A DNA stretch of 64,000 nt from Winogradskyella sp. PG-2. Its GTDB lineage: Bacteria; Bacteroidota; Bacteroidia; Flavobacteriales; Flavobacteriaceae. Positions 43,521-54,296 of this stretch are shown one piece after another. The DNA lies in assembly GCF_000828715.1 (NCBI RefSeq), contig NZ_AP014583.1, positions 3,532,001 through 3,596,000 on the forward strand, read 5' to 3'. Every line of letters starts with the position of its first letter. Position 1 is the first letter of the stretch. The position numbers were made by a program, and so were the translations under genes. Under the pieces are notes generated by a model. It made no database searches. It saw only the letters and a program-made list of their open reading frames with translations, and was not told the DNA's origin.

Positions 43521-44699
43521 ATGAACAAGGACGTCGTCATCGTATCTGCGGTTAGAACTCCAATAGGAAGTTTTTTAGGAAGTCTCTCTTCTGTACCAGC
43601 CCCTAGACTTGGAGCTGCTGCTATAAAAGGTGCTTTGGATAAAATTAATTTAAACCCAGAAATGGTTGAAGAGGTTTTAATGGGTAACGTCGTTCAAGCT
43701 GGTACTGGACAAGCACCAGCTAGACAAGCTGCAATTTACGCTGGTATTCCAGACACTGTTCCTTGTACTACAATTAATAAAGTTTGTGCATCAGGTATGA
43801 AAGCTATCATGCAAGCCGCTCAAGCTATTCAACTAGGTGATGCAAATATTATTGTTGCTGGAGGTATGGAGAATATGAGTTCAATTCCTCATTATTACCA
43901 TGCCAGAAGTGCAAAGAAATTTGGACCAGCAACGTTAGAAGACGGTATGCAAAAAGATGGTTTAGTAGATGCTTACGATAAAAATGCGATGGGTGTTTGT
44001 GCTGATGCTTGTGCCACTGAGTATGAATTTAGTCGAGAAGATCAAGATGCTTTTGCAATTCAATCCTATGAACGCTCAAAGGCAGCATGGGAAGCCGGAA
44101 AATTTAAAGAAGAAGTAATTGCTGTTGAAGTCCCTCAACGACGAGGTGAACCTGTTATTGTAGATAAAGATGAAGAATACTCAAACGTGAAAATGGAAAA
44201 AATTCCAGCTTTACGCCCAGCATTTACAAAAGAAGGAACAGTAACTGCTGCAAATGCATCTACAATAAATGATGGAGCAGCTGCAATGATTTTAATGAGT
44301 AGAGAAAAGGCGAATGAATTAGGTTTATCGCCAATAGCTACTATTAAAAGTTATGCTGATGCAGCACAAGAACCTAAATGGTTTACCACTGCTCCTGCTA
44401 AAGCTTTACCTAAAGCACTAGCAAAAGCAAATATTGATATAAATGATGTAGATTATTTTGAGTTTAACGAAGCATTTTCAGTTGTTGGTTTAGCTAATAT
44501 GAAAATTTTAGGATTAAACGATAGTAATGTGAATATAAATGGTGGTGCGGTTTCTTTAGGACATCCACTTGGTTGTTCTGGAGCAAGAATTTTAATTACT
44601 CTAATAAACGTACTTCATCAAAACAACGCTAAAATCGGTGCTGCTGCAATTTGTAATGGTGGTGGTGGTGCTTCTGCAATGGTATTAGAGCGCGCTTAA
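43521..44699 (+). CDS. Acetyl-CoA C-acyltransferase (thiolase)
   Basis: 392 residues from the ATG at 43521; an in-frame TTG 39 bp upstream would add an unrelated N-terminus. Catalytic residues fit thiolases: nucleophile Cys89 in INKVCASGMKA, the His in GHPLGCSGAR and the second Cys in ICNGGGGASAMV. MNKDVVIVSAVRTPIGSFLG and NEAFSVV are also standard. Catalyses thiolytic cleavage or formation of acetoacetyl-CoA; length and motifs fit the biosynthetic acetyl-CoA acetyltransferase type rather than the large trifunctional partner. The NlpC/P60 gene follows 9 bp later in the same direction. Confidence 0.93.
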   Translation: MNKDVVIVSAVRTPIGSFLGSLSSVPAPRLGAAAIKGALDKINLNPEMVEEVLMGNVVQAGTGQAPARQAAIYAGIPDTVPCTTINKVCASGMKAIMQAAQAIQLGDANIIVAGGMENMSSIPHYYHARSAKKFGPATLEDGMQKDGLVDAYDKNAMGVCADACATEYEFSREDQDAFAIQSYERSKAAWEAGKFKEEVIAVEVPQRRGEPVIVDKDEEYSNVKMEKIPALRPAFTKEGTVTAANASTINDGAAAMILMSREKANELGLSPIATIKSYADAAQEPKWFTTAPAKALPKALAKANIDINDVDYFEFNEAFSVVGLANMKILGLNDSNVNINGGAVSLGHPLGCSGARILITLINVLHQNNAKIGAAAICNGGGGASAMVLERA

Positions 44700-44708
44700 A
44701 ATTTATAT

Positions 44709-45458
44709 ATGCAATACGGCATTTGTAATCTTGGAATTGTACCAATACGATTAGAACCTACCGATACCAGTGAAATGGTAACGCAGGCCCTGTATGGTGA
44801 TTTTTTTAAGGTTTTAGAATGTCGAAAAAAATGGAGTCGTATCCGTTTTGCTTTTGATAAATACGAAGGTTGGATAGATAATAAACAGTATACAGAAATT
44901 GAAGAATTGGATTATAAAAATTTATATAATTCTGATTTTAAACTTTCTAAAGATTTAATTGAATATGTTTCTGATACTAAAAATAACTTATACCCTATTC
45001 CAATTGGCTCAGATTTAAATGGATTAGAATTACTTAATCATAATTTTGATGGATCAATTATTTCTTCAAAGAGTGATAAATCTGAAATAATAAAAACTAC
45101 ATTCTTATATTTAAATTCTCCTTATTTATGGGGAGGTAAAACACCTTTTGGAATTGACTGTTCTGGTTTTACACAAATGGTATATAAACTCAATGGTTAC
45201 AAATTGTTTAGAGATGCATCAGAACAAGCAGCACAGGGGGAAGCACTAAGTTTTATAGAAGAAAGTGAGCCTGGTGATTTGGCTTTTTTTGATAATGCTG
45301 AAGGTAACATTATACATGTAGGAATTATAATGAAAGATAATTACATTATACATGCACATGGTAAAGTAAGAATAGACCGTTTAGATCATAGTGGTATATA
45401 TAATATTGAGAAAAATACTCATACTCACAAACTGAGAGTTATTAAAAAAATTATATAA
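44709..45458 (+). CDS. C40 peptidase (NlpC/P60) with SH3-like N-terminus
   Basis: 249 residues. Two SH3-like segments come first (GICNLGIVPIRLEPTDTSEMVTQALYGD and KWSRIRFAFDKYEGWID; then LSKDLIEYVSDTKNNLYPIPIGSDL). The catalytic NlpC/P60 domain starts at about 130: nucleophile Cys151 in GIDCSGFTQMVY, His203 in IIHVGIIMKD, and a third residue in IIHAHGKVRID (about 215-217). Such enzymes cleave gamma-D-glutamyl-diaminopimelate bonds of peptidoglycan peptides. No signal peptide is visible, so it may act on recycled muropeptides in the cytoplasm. A strong terminator overlaps the stop codon. Confidence 0.9.
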   Translation: MQYGICNLGIVPIRLEPTDTSEMVTQALYGDFFKVLECRKKWSRIRFAFDKYEGWIDNKQYTEIEELDYKNLYNSDFKLSKDLIEYVSDTKNNLYPIPIGSDLNGLELLNHNFDGSIISSKSDKSEIIKTTFLYLNSPYLWGGKTPFGIDCSGFTQMVYKLNGYKLFRDASEQAAQGEALSFIEESEPGDLAFFDNAEGNIIHVGIIMKDNYIIHAHGKVRIDRLDHSGIYNIEKNTHTHKLRVIKKII

Positions 45459-45496
45459 AAAAAGTGACTTTTAAAAAGTCACTTTTTTTTATATAA
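45451..45496. terminator. Long bidirectional terminator between the peptidase and TPR genes
   Basis: Hairpin with core AAAGTGACTTT / AAAGTCACTTT and flanking TTATATAAAA / TTTTATATAA pairing, including the stop codon of the peptidase gene. Poly-A and poly-T on either side suit both strands. Confidence 0.85.
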
Positions 45497-45512
45497 TTTA
45501 TCAAATATAATT

Positions 45513-46799
45513 CTAATTACCTCCAGCTGCAGCTTCCATTTCTTCAATTTTAGCTCGCATAGCTTTAAACTTATCTGTTTCTCCTAAAGCACTGTATATA
45601 TTCATGAGGGTTCTTGCTGCATCAACATTAGTTCCTCTAAGCTCTATAGCTTTTTTTAGATAAGGAATTGCTTGGCCATATAACTCAGAACGCTTTGCTT
45701 TTAACTCATCGTATTTTCTGTTATCAGCAGAACTAGTTCCTAAACTGTTCATTTCTTCTACAATTTCAGCTTCACCTTCTAATATAACAACAGCTAAATT
45801 GTTATAAGCATCTACATAAGCAGGATCTATTGCTATAGCTCTTTCATAAAAACTAACAGACTCTTCTCTATTTCCTCCTTCAGCAGCTAAAACACCTAAA
45901 TTATATAGTAATTCAGCATTATTTGGATCCTTTTTGGTTGCATCCTCCATTAATTCCTTAAACTTTACTCTATTACCCATTTTAAGGTAAACGTTAGCTT
46001 CTGATAATAACAAACCTAAATCGTCTGGATTTTGAGATCTAGCGTCAGCCATTGCACCTAAAGCTTTTTCATTTTTTCCTTGAGACACATATATTAAAGC
46101 AATATTCTTAACAATTTCAGCAGTCTTTGATTCGCTCTTTACATCTCTTGGCTTATTATGAAGTTTAGCTTTTACAGAGAAATCTCTATTAGCCTTGTTA
46201 GGAAAAGCTTCTTCTACACCAGTCTCTTTATTTGTTGCAAAATAATTCATTTGAATACCAGAATATCCCATATTTTTTAATTGCACGTAATAATCTAAAG
46301 CAGTATCATAATCTTGAGAGGTAACTGCAGATGATGCTGCATAGTATAAATATAAAGTATCTTTAGGTGACATTTTATATACTTTCTCAAAACGCTTAGC
46401 TGCGGATGCGTAATCTTTGTTATTAAATGCATTATTCGCTTTAGTTAAAAACGAATTTACCATTCCAGATTTCATCTCATTAGCCTCGTTAGTGTATTTA
46501 AGTTTACCCATTTTAGTCTCAAGGTCCGTTAATAAACCTAAAGTCTCAATAGCGGTATCAACATTTGCATCTGAACCTTTTCCGTCAGCAAAAAGTGCTT
46601 TGGCTTTTAGAAAATAAAACTTTGCTTTAGTCTTATCATCCATATTACCTACAAGGGCATCTGCAGCAGTAACAGCGGAAGCTGCATCTGCAAAATTTGA
46701 ATTCTTAAGTGCTTTTTCTAAAGCCTTTATCTCGCTTTTTTGCGCAAAAGACATAGACGTTATAGCTAAAAGCAGCACTAATGTCATTAATTTTTTCAT
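45513..46799 (-). CDS. Exported tetratricopeptide-repeat protein
   Basis: 428 residues with a signal peptide (LMTLVLLLAITSMSFAQ). The rest consists of TPR-like helix pairs; the clearest are LYLYYAASSAVTSQDYDTAL, KALGAMADARSQNPDDLGLL, AELLYNLGVLAAEGGNREES, ADPAYVDAYNNLAVV-like (IAIDPAYVDAYNNLAVVIL) and AIPYLKKAIELRGTNVDA. It acts as a protein-interaction scaffold in the periplasm or outer membrane. It lies 31 bp downstream of gyrA, so it is probably transcribed with it, although no functional link is known to me. No catalytic residues expected. Confidence 0.85.
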   Translation of the reverse strand: MKKLMTLVLLLAITSMSFAQKSEIKALEKALKNSNFADAASAVTAADALVGNMDDKTKAKFYFLKAKALFADGKGSDANVDTAIETLGLLTDLETKMGKLKYTNEANEMKSGMVNSFLTKANNAFNNKDYASAAKRFEKVYKMSPKDTLYLYYAASSAVTSQDYDTALDYYVQLKNMGYSGIQMNYFATNKETGVEEAFPNKANRDFSVKAKLHNKPRDVKSESKTAEIVKNIALIYVSQGKNEKALGAMADARSQNPDDLGLLLSEANVYLKMGNRVKFKELMEDATKKDPNNAELLYNLGVLAAEGGNREESVSFYERAIAIDPAYVDAYNNLAVVILEGEAEIVEEMNSLGTSSADNRKYDELKAKRSELYGQAIPYLKKAIELRGTNVDAARTLMNIYSALGETDKFKAMRAKIEEMEAAAGGN

Positions 46800-46829
46800 C
46801 TCTTAATAAATAATTTTTGTTATTAATTT

Positions 46830-49373
46830 TTAATTTTCAGTTTCATTATCATTATTATCAATAGCCATGCCATCTTCACTAGAATCCTGACTATCAGCTG
46901 CTTCTGATTCAATATCCTCAGTTTCCCCTTCTTCATCTTTCATCACTTTAGCAACTGCTGCAATAGAATCACTGCCTTTCAAGTTAATTAGTTTTACTCC
47001 TTGCGTAGCTCTTCCCATAACTCTTAAATCAGCTACTGCCATTCGAATAGCAATACCAGATTTATTAATAATCATTAAATCATCTTCATCGGTTACATTC
47101 TTAATCGATACTAAATTACCTGTTTTTTCTGTTATGGAAATAGTTTTCACCCCTTTTCCTCCACGATTAGTAATCCTATAGTCTTCTAGACTTGAACGCT
47201 TACCATATCCATTTTCAGATACAACTAGGATATTGCTTTCCATATCATCGACAGCAATCATTCCTATAACTTCATCCGTTTTTTCATCTTGAAGTCTAAT
47301 TCCACGAACACCAGATGCGTTTCTACCCATAGGTCTTGTCTTGGCTTCTTCAAATCTAATTGCTTTACCAGATTTTAATGCTAGCATCACTTGGCTTTCA
47401 CCTGTAGTTAACTTTGCCTCTAGTAAAACATCATCTTCTTTAATAGTTATGGCATTAATACCGTTGGATCTAGGTCTAGAATACTGCTCTAAAGAAGTTT
47501 TCTTTACCTGTCCTTTCTTAGTTGCCATTATTACATAGTGACTATTGATATAATCTTCATCTTTTAAATCTTGCGTGCAGATAAAAGCCATAACCTTATC
47601 ATCTTGTTCAATATTTATAAGATTCTGAATTGCTCTACCTTTTGAAGTCTTTGCGCCTTCAGGAATTTCATACACACGCATCCAGAAACATTTCCCTTTC
47701 TGTGTAAAGAACAACATGTATTGGTGGTTAGTACCAACAAATAAGTGTTCTAAGAAATCTTCGTTACGTGTTGTTGTTGCTTTTTGACCAACACCTCCTC
47801 TATTCTGTGTTTTATATTCGGTAAGAGATGTACGTTTAATATAACCTGCATGAGAAATTGTAATTACAACTTTTTCATTCGGAATCATATCCTCAATACT
47901 TAAATCACCGCCTGCATATTCTATTACAGAACGTCTGTCATCTCCATACTTATCTCTAACAACTTCCAACTCTTCTTTAATGATATTCATTCGACGCTCT
48001 TTTTTGTCTAAGATATCTTTTAAGTCCTCAATTGTTTTCATTATTTCCTCATACTCATTACGCAGCTTATCTTGCTCTAAACCAGTAAGCTGACGCAAAC
48101 GCATTTCAACAATCGCTTTAGCTTGTATTTCCGAAAGCTTAAAACGTTCAATTAAGTTACTTCGAGCTTCATCTGCATTAGATGATGCACGAATTATTTT
48201 AATGACTTCATCAATGTTATCTGAAGCTATAATTAAACCTTCCAAGATGTGAGCACGTTCTTCTGCTTTACGTAATTCATAGGTTGTACGTCTTACAACA
48301 ACTTCATGTCTATGCTCAACAAAATAATGAATCAGTTCTTTTAAATTTAATAATTGCGGGCGACCATTCACCAATGCAATATTATTAACACTAAAAGACG
48401 ATTGTAATGCTGTGTATTTGTATAATTTATTTAGAACGATATTTGGTATTGCATCTCGTTTTAAAACATAAACAATTCGCATCCCGTTTCTATCAGATTC
48501 ATCTCTTATAGTAGAAATACCTTCAAGCTTTTTATCATTAATCAAATCAGCAGTCTTTTTAATCATGTCTGCCTTATTAACTTGATATGGAATTTCAGTG
48601 ACTATCACACATTCTCTACCTTGAACTTCTTCTATAATAGCATTACCACGCATCACTATTCGTCCACGACCCGTATGAAATGCTTCCTTTACACCATCGT
48701 AACCATAAATAGTACCACCTGTAGGAAAATCTGGAGCTTTGATGTGTTGCATCAACTCATCAATCTCTATATCATTATTATCTATGTAAGCTATAGTTCC
48801 ATTCACAACTTCAGTTAAGTTATGTGGTGGCATATTAGTTGCCATTCCTACTGCAATACCAGAAGCACCATTAACTAACAATCCAGGAATACGTGTTGGT
48901 AATACTGTTGGCTCCTCTAAAGTATCATCAAAATTCAGTTTATGATCTACAGTCTCTTTATCAATATCTGCCAACATGTCTTCAGATATCTTACGCATAC
49001 GTGCTTCCGTATAACGCATTGCTGCAGGACTGTCACCATCTACAGAACCAAAGTTACCTTGACCATCCACTAGCATGTAACGCAAACTCCATTCTTGAGC
49101 CATACGTACCATTGCATCATAAACCGAAGTATCACCATGTGGATGATATTTACCTAAAACTTCACCGACTATTCTTGCTGATTTCTTGTGTGCGCTATTT
49201 GCTCTAACACCTAATTCATGCATACCATAAAGTACACGTCTGTGAACTGGCTTTAAACCATCCCTTACATCTGGTAAAGCACGTGACACAATGACCGACA
49301 TTGAGTAGTCAATGTAAGCCGATTTCATTTCATCTTCAATGTTAATTGGAATGAGTTTTTCTCCTTCTGCCAT
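46830..49373 (-). CDS. gyrA: DNA gyrase subunit A
   Basis: 847 residues. Breakage-rejoining subunit of gyrase. The catalytic Tyr is 121 in [10 protein letters not shown]; the quinolone-resistance region [10 protein letters not shown] carries Thr82 and Asp86 at the positions of E. coli Ser83 and Asp87, so no resistance substitution of the usual kind is seen. The C-terminal beta-pinwheel repeats are visible ([64 protein letters not shown]), and a GyrA-box-like QNRGGVG favours GyrA over ParC. An acidic tail of about 30 residues ends the protein. It diverges from clpC across 262 bp. Confidence 0.96.
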   Translation of the reverse strand: MAEGEKLIPINIEDEMKSAYIDYSMSVIVSRALPDVRDGLKPVHRRVLYGMHELGVRANSAHKKSARIVGEVLGKYHPHGDTSVYDAMVRMAQEWSLRYMLVDGQGNFGSVDGDSPAAMRYTEARMRKISEDMLADIDKETVDHKLNFDDTLEEPTVLPTRIPGLLVNGASGIAVGMATNMPPHNLTEVVNGTIAYIDNNDIEIDELMQHIKAPDFPTGGTIYGYDGVKEAFHTGRGRIVMRGNAIIEEVQGRECVIVTEIPYQVNKADMIKKTADLINDKKLEGISTIRDESDRNGMRIVYVLKRDAIPNIVLNKLYKYTALQSSFSVNNIALVNGRPQLLNLKELIHYFVEHRHEVVVRRTTYELRKAEERAHILEGLIIASDNIDEVIKIIRASSNADEARSNLIERFKLSEIQAKAIVEMRLRQLTGLEQDKLRNEYEEIMKTIEDLKDILDKKERRMNIIKEELEVVRDKYGDDRRSVIEYAGGDLSIEDMIPNEKVVITISHAGYIKRTSLTEYKTQNRGGVGQKATTTRNEDFLEHLFVGTNHQYMLFFTQKGKCFWMRVYEIPEGAKTSKGRAIQNLINIEQDDKVMAFICTQDLKDEDYINSHYVIMATKKGQVKKTSLEQYSRPRSNGINAITIKEDDVLLEAKLTTGESQVMLALKSGKAIRFEEAKTRPMGRNASGVRGIRLQDEKTDEVIGMIAVDDMESNILVVSENGYGKRSSLEDYRITNRGGKGVKTISITEKTGNLVSIKNVTDEDDLMIINKSGIAIRMAVADLRVMGRATQGVKLINLKGSDSIAAVAKVMKDEEGETEDIESEAADSQDSSEDGMAIDNNDNETEN

Positions 49374-49635
49374 ATATAAAATTAATTAGTTTTTTTTGTA
49401 GGTTTTCATAACGTGCTAATATAGCTAATTTAGGAGTGTTTAAAGAGAAATATAAAGTCGTTTTTAAGAGTTTTTATTAACAATTTTTGATATCTTTTTA
49501 GTTAATAAGTATATCTAAATTTGCTTTGATATAAAATGCTTTTTTAGTCTCTTCGTTTAAGACATTTAATTAAGGTATGATTTTTGACTTATACTAATAT
49601 GTTTTTATTATTTTTAATGTAGAAAGCAATTTATT

Positions 49636-52188
49636 ATGGATGATAATTTTTCCCCAAGAGTTAAAGATGTTATAGCTTACAGTAAAGAGGAGGCCTTACG
49701 TTTAGGTCATGACTTTATTGGTACTGAACATCTTATGCTAGGTCTTTTAAGAGACGGTAATGGCAAAGCAATTGACATACTAAGTTCCTTGGACGTTGAT
49801 CTCAATCACTTAAGACGGAAAGTAGAGATACTAAGTCCTGCAAATCCTAATATAGTAACGACATCTAACGAAAAGAAGAACCTGCATTTAACAAGGCAGG
49901 CCGAACGTGCTCTAAAGACTACATTTTTAGAAGCAAAACTATTTCAAAGCACGTCCATAAATACTGCACATTTATTATTGTGTATTTTAAGAAATGAAAA
50001 TGATCCTACGACCAAGCTCTTAAATAAGCTTAAAGTAGATTATGATAACGTAAAAGAAGAATTTAAATCTATGATTACTAGCGAAGATGATTTTTTAGAC
50101 ACTCCAAAAGCTGAGTCGTTTTCTGATGATGATATAAATGAACAAGATGATGATGCAAAACAAAACCCTTTTGGTGGTCAGTCTAGCAAAACAAATAAGA
50201 AGTCTAAGACACCTGTTTTAGATAATTTCGGAAGAGACTTAACTGTACTTGCCGAAGAAGGAAAATTAGATCCTGTAGTAGGAAGAGAAAAAGAAATACA
50301 ACGTGTTTCTCAAATTTTAAGTAGAAGAAAGAAAAACAACCCTTTGTTAATAGGAGAACCTGGTGTTGGTAAATCTGCAATAGCTGAAGGCCTTGCCTTA
50401 CGTATTGTAAAACGAAAAGTTTCTCGTACACTTTTTAATAAACGTGTGGTAACCTTAGATTTAGCAAGCTTAGTTGCAGGAACTAAATATAGAGGTCAGT
50501 TTGAAGAACGCATGAAAGCTGTAATGAATGAGCTTGAAAAGAATGACGATATTATTCTTTTTATAGATGAGATTCATACCATTGTTGGTGCTGGTGGAGC
50601 AACCGGAAGTTTAGACGCTTCAAACATGTTTAAACCAGCTCTAGCAAGAGGCGAAATACAATGTATAGGTGCTACAACTTTAGATGAATACAGACAGTAT
50701 ATAGAAAAAGATGGTGCCTTAGAACGTCGTTTTCAAAAAGTAATTGTTGAACCAACTTCTGTTGAAGAGACTATTGAAATCCTTAACAACATTAAAAGTA
50801 AATACGAAGAGCATCATAATGTTGATTATACAGACGAAGCTATTGAAGCTTGTGTGAAATTAACTAATCGTTATATGACAGAGCGATTCCTTCCAGATAA
50901 AGCTATTGATGCTTTAGACGAAGCTGGATCACGTGTCCATATTACTAATATTGATGTACCAAAGCAAATTCTTGAATTAGAAAAGAACCTTGAAGAGGTT
51001 AAAGAAACTAAAAATAGTGTCGTTAAAAAACAAAAATATGAAGAGGCTGCAAAGCTTAGAGATGATGAAAAACGACTTGAAAAAGAATTAGCTAGTGCTC
51101 AAGAGAAATGGGAAGAAGAAACCAAACAACATCGTGAGGTCGTTTCAGAAGATAATGTAGCAGATGTTGTTTCTATGATGACTGGTATTCCTGTGAACAA
51201 AATTGCCCAGACCGAAATTAATAAGTTATCTCAGTTACCAGATTTAATAAAAGGCAAAGTAATAGGTCAAGATCAAGCTGTTGCAAAGGTTGTCAAAGCT
51301 ATTCAGAGAAACAGAGCTGGACTTAAAGACCCTAACAAGCCAATTGGCTCATTTATATTTTTAGGACAAACTGGTGTTGGTAAAACGCAGTTAGCTAAAG
51401 TTTTAGCTCGTGAGTTATTTGACAGCGATGATGCCTTAGTAAGAATTGACATGAGTGAATACATGGAAAAATTTGCTATATCTCGTTTAATTGGTGCACC
51501 TCCTGGATATGTGGGTTACGAAGAAGGTGGTCAACTTACAGAAAAGATAAGACGAAAGCCTTATGCTGTTGTGCTTTTAGATGAAATTGAAAAAGCGCAT
51601 CCAGATGTATTTAACATGTTACTGCAAGTTCTAGATGACGGATATCTAACAGATAGTCTAGGTCGTAAAATTGATTTTAGAAATACAATCATAATTATGA
51701 CATCAAATATCGGAGCCCGTAAACTAAAAGATTTTGGAACTGGTGTTGGTTTTGGGACTTCTGCAAAAGAAGCACAAGAAACAGATTATGCAAAAGCTGT
51801 GATTGAAAACGCTCTTAAAAAAGCATTTGCACCAGAATTCTTAAACAGAATTGATGACGTTATTGTATTCAATGCTTTAGAGAAGGAGGATATTAATAAA
51901 ATTATAGATATTGAATTAGTTAAGCTTATTGACAGAATAAAAGATTTAGGATATACACTTAAACTTACGGATAAAGCTAAAGACTATATCGCTGAAAAAG
52001 GTTTCGATAAACAATATGGAGCAAGACCTTTAAATAGGGCTATTCAAAAATATGTTGAAGATGCCTTAGCTGAAGAAATCATTAATTCAAAAATTCATGA
52101 AGGTGATAACATAACTATGGATTTAGATTCGAAAACTGATGAATTAAAAATTAAGATTAAATCATCTAGTAAAACAACAGAATCTTAA
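49636..52188 (+). CDS. clpC: ATP-dependent Clp protease ATP-binding subunit ClpC
   Basis: 850 residues, a class I Hsp100. N-terminal double Clp-N repeat (about 4-140), first AAA+ module with Walker A GEPGVGKS at about 239-246 and Walker [10 protein letters not shown], a UVR-type middle motif ([20 protein letters not shown]) at about 465, second AAA+ module with GQTGVGKT at about 576-583 and [24 protein letters not shown], and a C-terminal small domain ([24 protein letters not shown]). The UVR motif and size make ClpC more likely than ClpB. It unfolds proteins for ClpP and probably needs an adaptor. A clean terminator follows 22 bp after its stop. Confidence 0.95.
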   Translation: MDDNFSPRVKDVIAYSKEEALRLGHDFIGTEHLMLGLLRDGNGKAIDILSSLDVDLNHLRRKVEILSPANPNIVTTSNEKKNLHLTRQAERALKTTFLEAKLFQSTSINTAHLLLCILRNENDPTTKLLNKLKVDYDNVKEEFKSMITSEDDFLDTPKAESFSDDDINEQDDDAKQNPFGGQSSKTNKKSKTPVLDNFGRDLTVLAEEGKLDPVVGREKEIQRVSQILSRRKKNNPLLIGEPGVGKSAIAEGLALRIVKRKVSRTLFNKRVVTLDLASLVAGTKYRGQFEERMKAVMNELEKNDDIILFIDEIHTIVGAGGATGSLDASNMFKPALARGEIQCIGATTLDEYRQYIEKDGALERRFQKVIVEPTSVEETIEILNNIKSKYEEHHNVDYTDEAIEACVKLTNRYMTERFLPDKAIDALDEAGSRVHITNIDVPKQILELEKNLEEVKETKNSVVKKQKYEEAAKLRDDEKRLEKELASAQEKWEEETKQHREVVSEDNVADVVSMMTGIPVNKIAQTEINKLSQLPDLIKGKVIGQDQAVAKVVKAIQRNRAGLKDPNKPIGSFIFLGQTGVGKTQLAKVLARELFDSDDALVRIDMSEYMEKFAISRLIGAPPGYVGYEEGGQLTEKIRRKPYAVVLLDEIEKAHPDVFNMLLQVLDDGYLTDSLGRKIDFRNTIIIMTSNIGARKLKDFGTGVGFGTSAKEAQETDYAKAVIENALKKAFAPEFLNRIDDVIVFNALEKEDINKIIDIELVKLIDRIKDLGYTLKLTDKAKDYIAEKGFDKQYGARPLNRAIQKYVEDALAEEIINSKIHEGDNITMDLDSKTDELKIKIKSSSKTTES

Positions 52189-52209
52189 GTCACTTCAACT
52201 ATTAAAACT

Positions 52210-52240
52210 AAAACTCCTTCAAAATGAAGGAGTTTTTTTT
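52210..52240 (+). terminator. Terminator downstream of clpC
   Basis: 11-bp stem AAAACTCCTTC / GAAGGAGTTTT, 5-base loop AAAAT, followed by a T-tract. Classic rho-independent form. Confidence 0.9.
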
Positions 52241-52267
52241 ATCTTCATAAGGATTATGATTAGCTAA

Positions 52268-52636
52268 ATGATGAAAACCTTACTCAAATTCGACTTTTGC
52301 GAAATGTCAGTTCATAACAATTACCTTGTAGTTGTTATGAAAGAAGGTGTAAATATCACACCAGAACATAATAAGTTTTTACTTGAAGTAACTAATAATC
52401 ATTTTTCTAATAAACCTTTCGTATATATAACGCACAGAGTAAACTCATATTCTGTAGATCCTAAAATCTATTTTGAAACTTCAAAAATTGAAAACTTAAG
52501 AGGTTTTGCTGTAGTCTCTAGTAATTATAAAGCAAAGATAAATGCTCAAATAGAACAAATGTTCTTTAACAAACCTTTTGAAATATTCGCAACCTTAGAT
52601 GAAGCATTTATTTGGGCTAATGAATTAGTAAAGTAA
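52268..52636 (+). CDS. Small soluble protein, possibly STAS/SpoIIAA-like
   Basis: 122 residues, no signal peptide. The alternation of strands and helices (YLVVVMKEGVNITPEHNKFLLEV, KPFVYITHRVNSYSVDPKIYF, LRGFAVVSSNYKAKINAQIEQMFFNKPFEIFATLDEAFIWANEL) resembles the SpoIIAA/STAS-type fold found in many Bacteroidota proteins. No catalytic motif. It lies downstream of the clpC terminator and converges end to end with hutH (2-bp gap), so it is probably independent of both. Function unknown. Confidence 0.7.
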   Translation: MMKTLLKFDFCEMSVHNNYLVVVMKEGVNITPEHNKFLLEVTNNHFSNKPFVYITHRVNSYSVDPKIYFETSKIENLRGFAVVSSNYKAKINAQIEQMFFNKPFEIFATLDEAFIWANELVK

Positions 52637-52638
52637 AA

Positions 52639-54168
52639 TTACTTTAGACCATAGTCATTCAAAAACAATTCCTCAATTTCAATATCTACATCTTTCAAAA
52701 ATTGAATTGAAGCTTCAATATCATCATGCAAAACTTCATCAACTTTTATAAAAGGAACGACCTTTCTATATTGCTCTAAAAACGATTCTAAAAACGGAGA
52801 AGTCTTTAAAGGTTTTCTAAATTCTATCGCTTGCGAAGCATTCATTAATTCTATTGCGATAATACGTTCTACATTTCTAATTAAATCAAAAGCTTGTGTT
52901 GCAGCATTAGCTCCCATGCTCACATGATCTTCTTGACCATTACTTGAAACAATGCTATCAATACTTGCAGGAGTTGCCATTTGCTTATTGGCACTAACAA
53001 TGCTAGCTGCAGTATATTGCGGAATCATAAACCCAGAATTCAGTCCTGGATTATCTACTAAAAAAGCTGGAAGACCTCTCAATCCTGACACTAACTGAAA
53101 CACACGTCTTTCAGAAATATTACCAATCTCTGCCATTGCTATTTTTAAATAATCCAAAGCTAACGCTAAAGGTTGTCCATGAAAATTTCCGCCAGAAATA
53201 ATCATATCTTCTTCAGGAAAAATATTAGGATTATCAGTAACTGAATTAATTTCTGTTAAAATCACTTTTTCAACAAAATCGAGCGTATCCTTTGTTGCTC
53301 CATGTACTTGAGGAATACAACGAAAAGAATAAGGGTCTTGCACATGTTCTTTAGCACGCCCAATCAATTCACTACCATTGAGAAATTCATTAAAACGTCT
53401 CGCTACTTTTCTTTGTCCAGGATGTGGTCTCACAGCATGGACTAAATCATGAAAAGGATCTATACGACCATCGAAAGCATCTAAGGAAACACAAGCTATA
53501 ATGTCAGCTAAATAGGACGTTTTATGAGACATTAATAATAAATAGACACCATAAGCACTCATAAATTGTGTACCATTTAAAAGTGCTAGCCCTTCTTTAG
53601 CTTCTAACTGAATAGGCTTCCAATTAAACTCTTTTAAAATATCAGATGCTTCATACTCTTTGTCTTTATGTACAACTTTTCCTTTTCCTAATAAAGGTAA
53701 AGCCAAATGTGCTAATGGAGCTAAGTCGCCAGAAGCTCCAAGGGAACCTTGTGTGTATACAAATGGAAAAATATCATTATTAAAAAAGTCAATAAGTCTA
53801 TTTATAGTACTCAATTGTACACCACTATGTCCAAAACTTAGGGATTGGATTTTTAAAAGTAGCATCACCTTAACAACAGATTCCGGAACACGATCCCCAG
53901 TACCACAAGCATGTGACATTACTAAATTCTCTTGAAGTTGAGTTAAATCCTTATCTGATATCTTCACATTATATAATGAACCAAAACCAGTATTAATTCC
54001 ATACATAGGCTTCTTGTTATTAGCCAACTTAGTATCTAAATATGTCTTACAAGTGATTACTTTAGCTTTTAACTCATCTGAGAGTTTTAACTTCTTATTG
54101 TCATTAAAAACATTGTAAATCGTTACAATATCTAAAGGCTCTGAGGATATAATATGATACTTACTCAT
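52639..54168 (-). CDS. hutH: Histidine ammonia-lyase
   Basis: 509 residues, the family's usual size. Deaminates L-histidine to trans-urocanate, the first step of histidine degradation. The MIO cofactor forms from Ala145-Ser146-Gly147 in GSLGASGDLAPLAH; the active-site Tyr is in MYGINTGFGSL (about 56), and HGQPLALALDYLKIA and the C-terminal SMGANAATQAFDLI block are typical. It is about 50 kb from hutI and hutG, so in this genome the pathway is split between two loci; hutU is not in the window. Possible regulation by a dedicated repressor is not visible. Confidence 0.96.
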   Translation of the reverse strand: MSKYHIISSEPLDIVTIYNVFNDNKKLKLSDELKAKVITCKTYLDTKLANNKKPMYGINTGFGSLYNVKISDKDLTQLQENLVMSHACGTGDRVPESVVKVMLLLKIQSLSFGHSGVQLSTINRLIDFFNNDIFPFVYTQGSLGASGDLAPLAHLALPLLGKGKVVHKDKEYEASDILKEFNWKPIQLEAKEGLALLNGTQFMSAYGVYLLLMSHKTSYLADIIACVSLDAFDGRIDPFHDLVHAVRPHPGQRKVARRFNEFLNGSELIGRAKEHVQDPYSFRCIPQVHGATKDTLDFVEKVILTEINSVTDNPNIFPEEDMIISGGNFHGQPLALALDYLKIAMAEIGNISERRVFQLVSGLRGLPAFLVDNPGLNSGFMIPQYTAASIVSANKQMATPASIDSIVSSNGQEDHVSMGANAATQAFDLIRNVERIIAIELMNASQAIEFRKPLKTSPFLESFLEQYRKVVPFIKVDEVLHDDIEASIQFLKDVDIEIEELFLNDYGLK

Positions 54169-54178
54169 TTTTGATTAT

Positions 54179-54209
54179 TTATAGGCTTTCAAATTTGAGA
54201 ATAATTTTG
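54179..54209 (+). promoter_or_regulatory. Candidate promoter of the TlpA-type lipoprotein gene
   Basis: TTA at 54179-54181, 20 bp, then TAATTTTG at 54202-54209, an exact TAnnTTTG match. It lies between divergent hutH and the lipoprotein gene. Confidence 0.55.
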
Positions 54210-54296
54210 CACTCTACAAGGCATTGTTAATAATTCATTTCATTTAAATTCTTAATTATAGAATGGTTATTTTTGACAGCATCAAAAATTCTATTC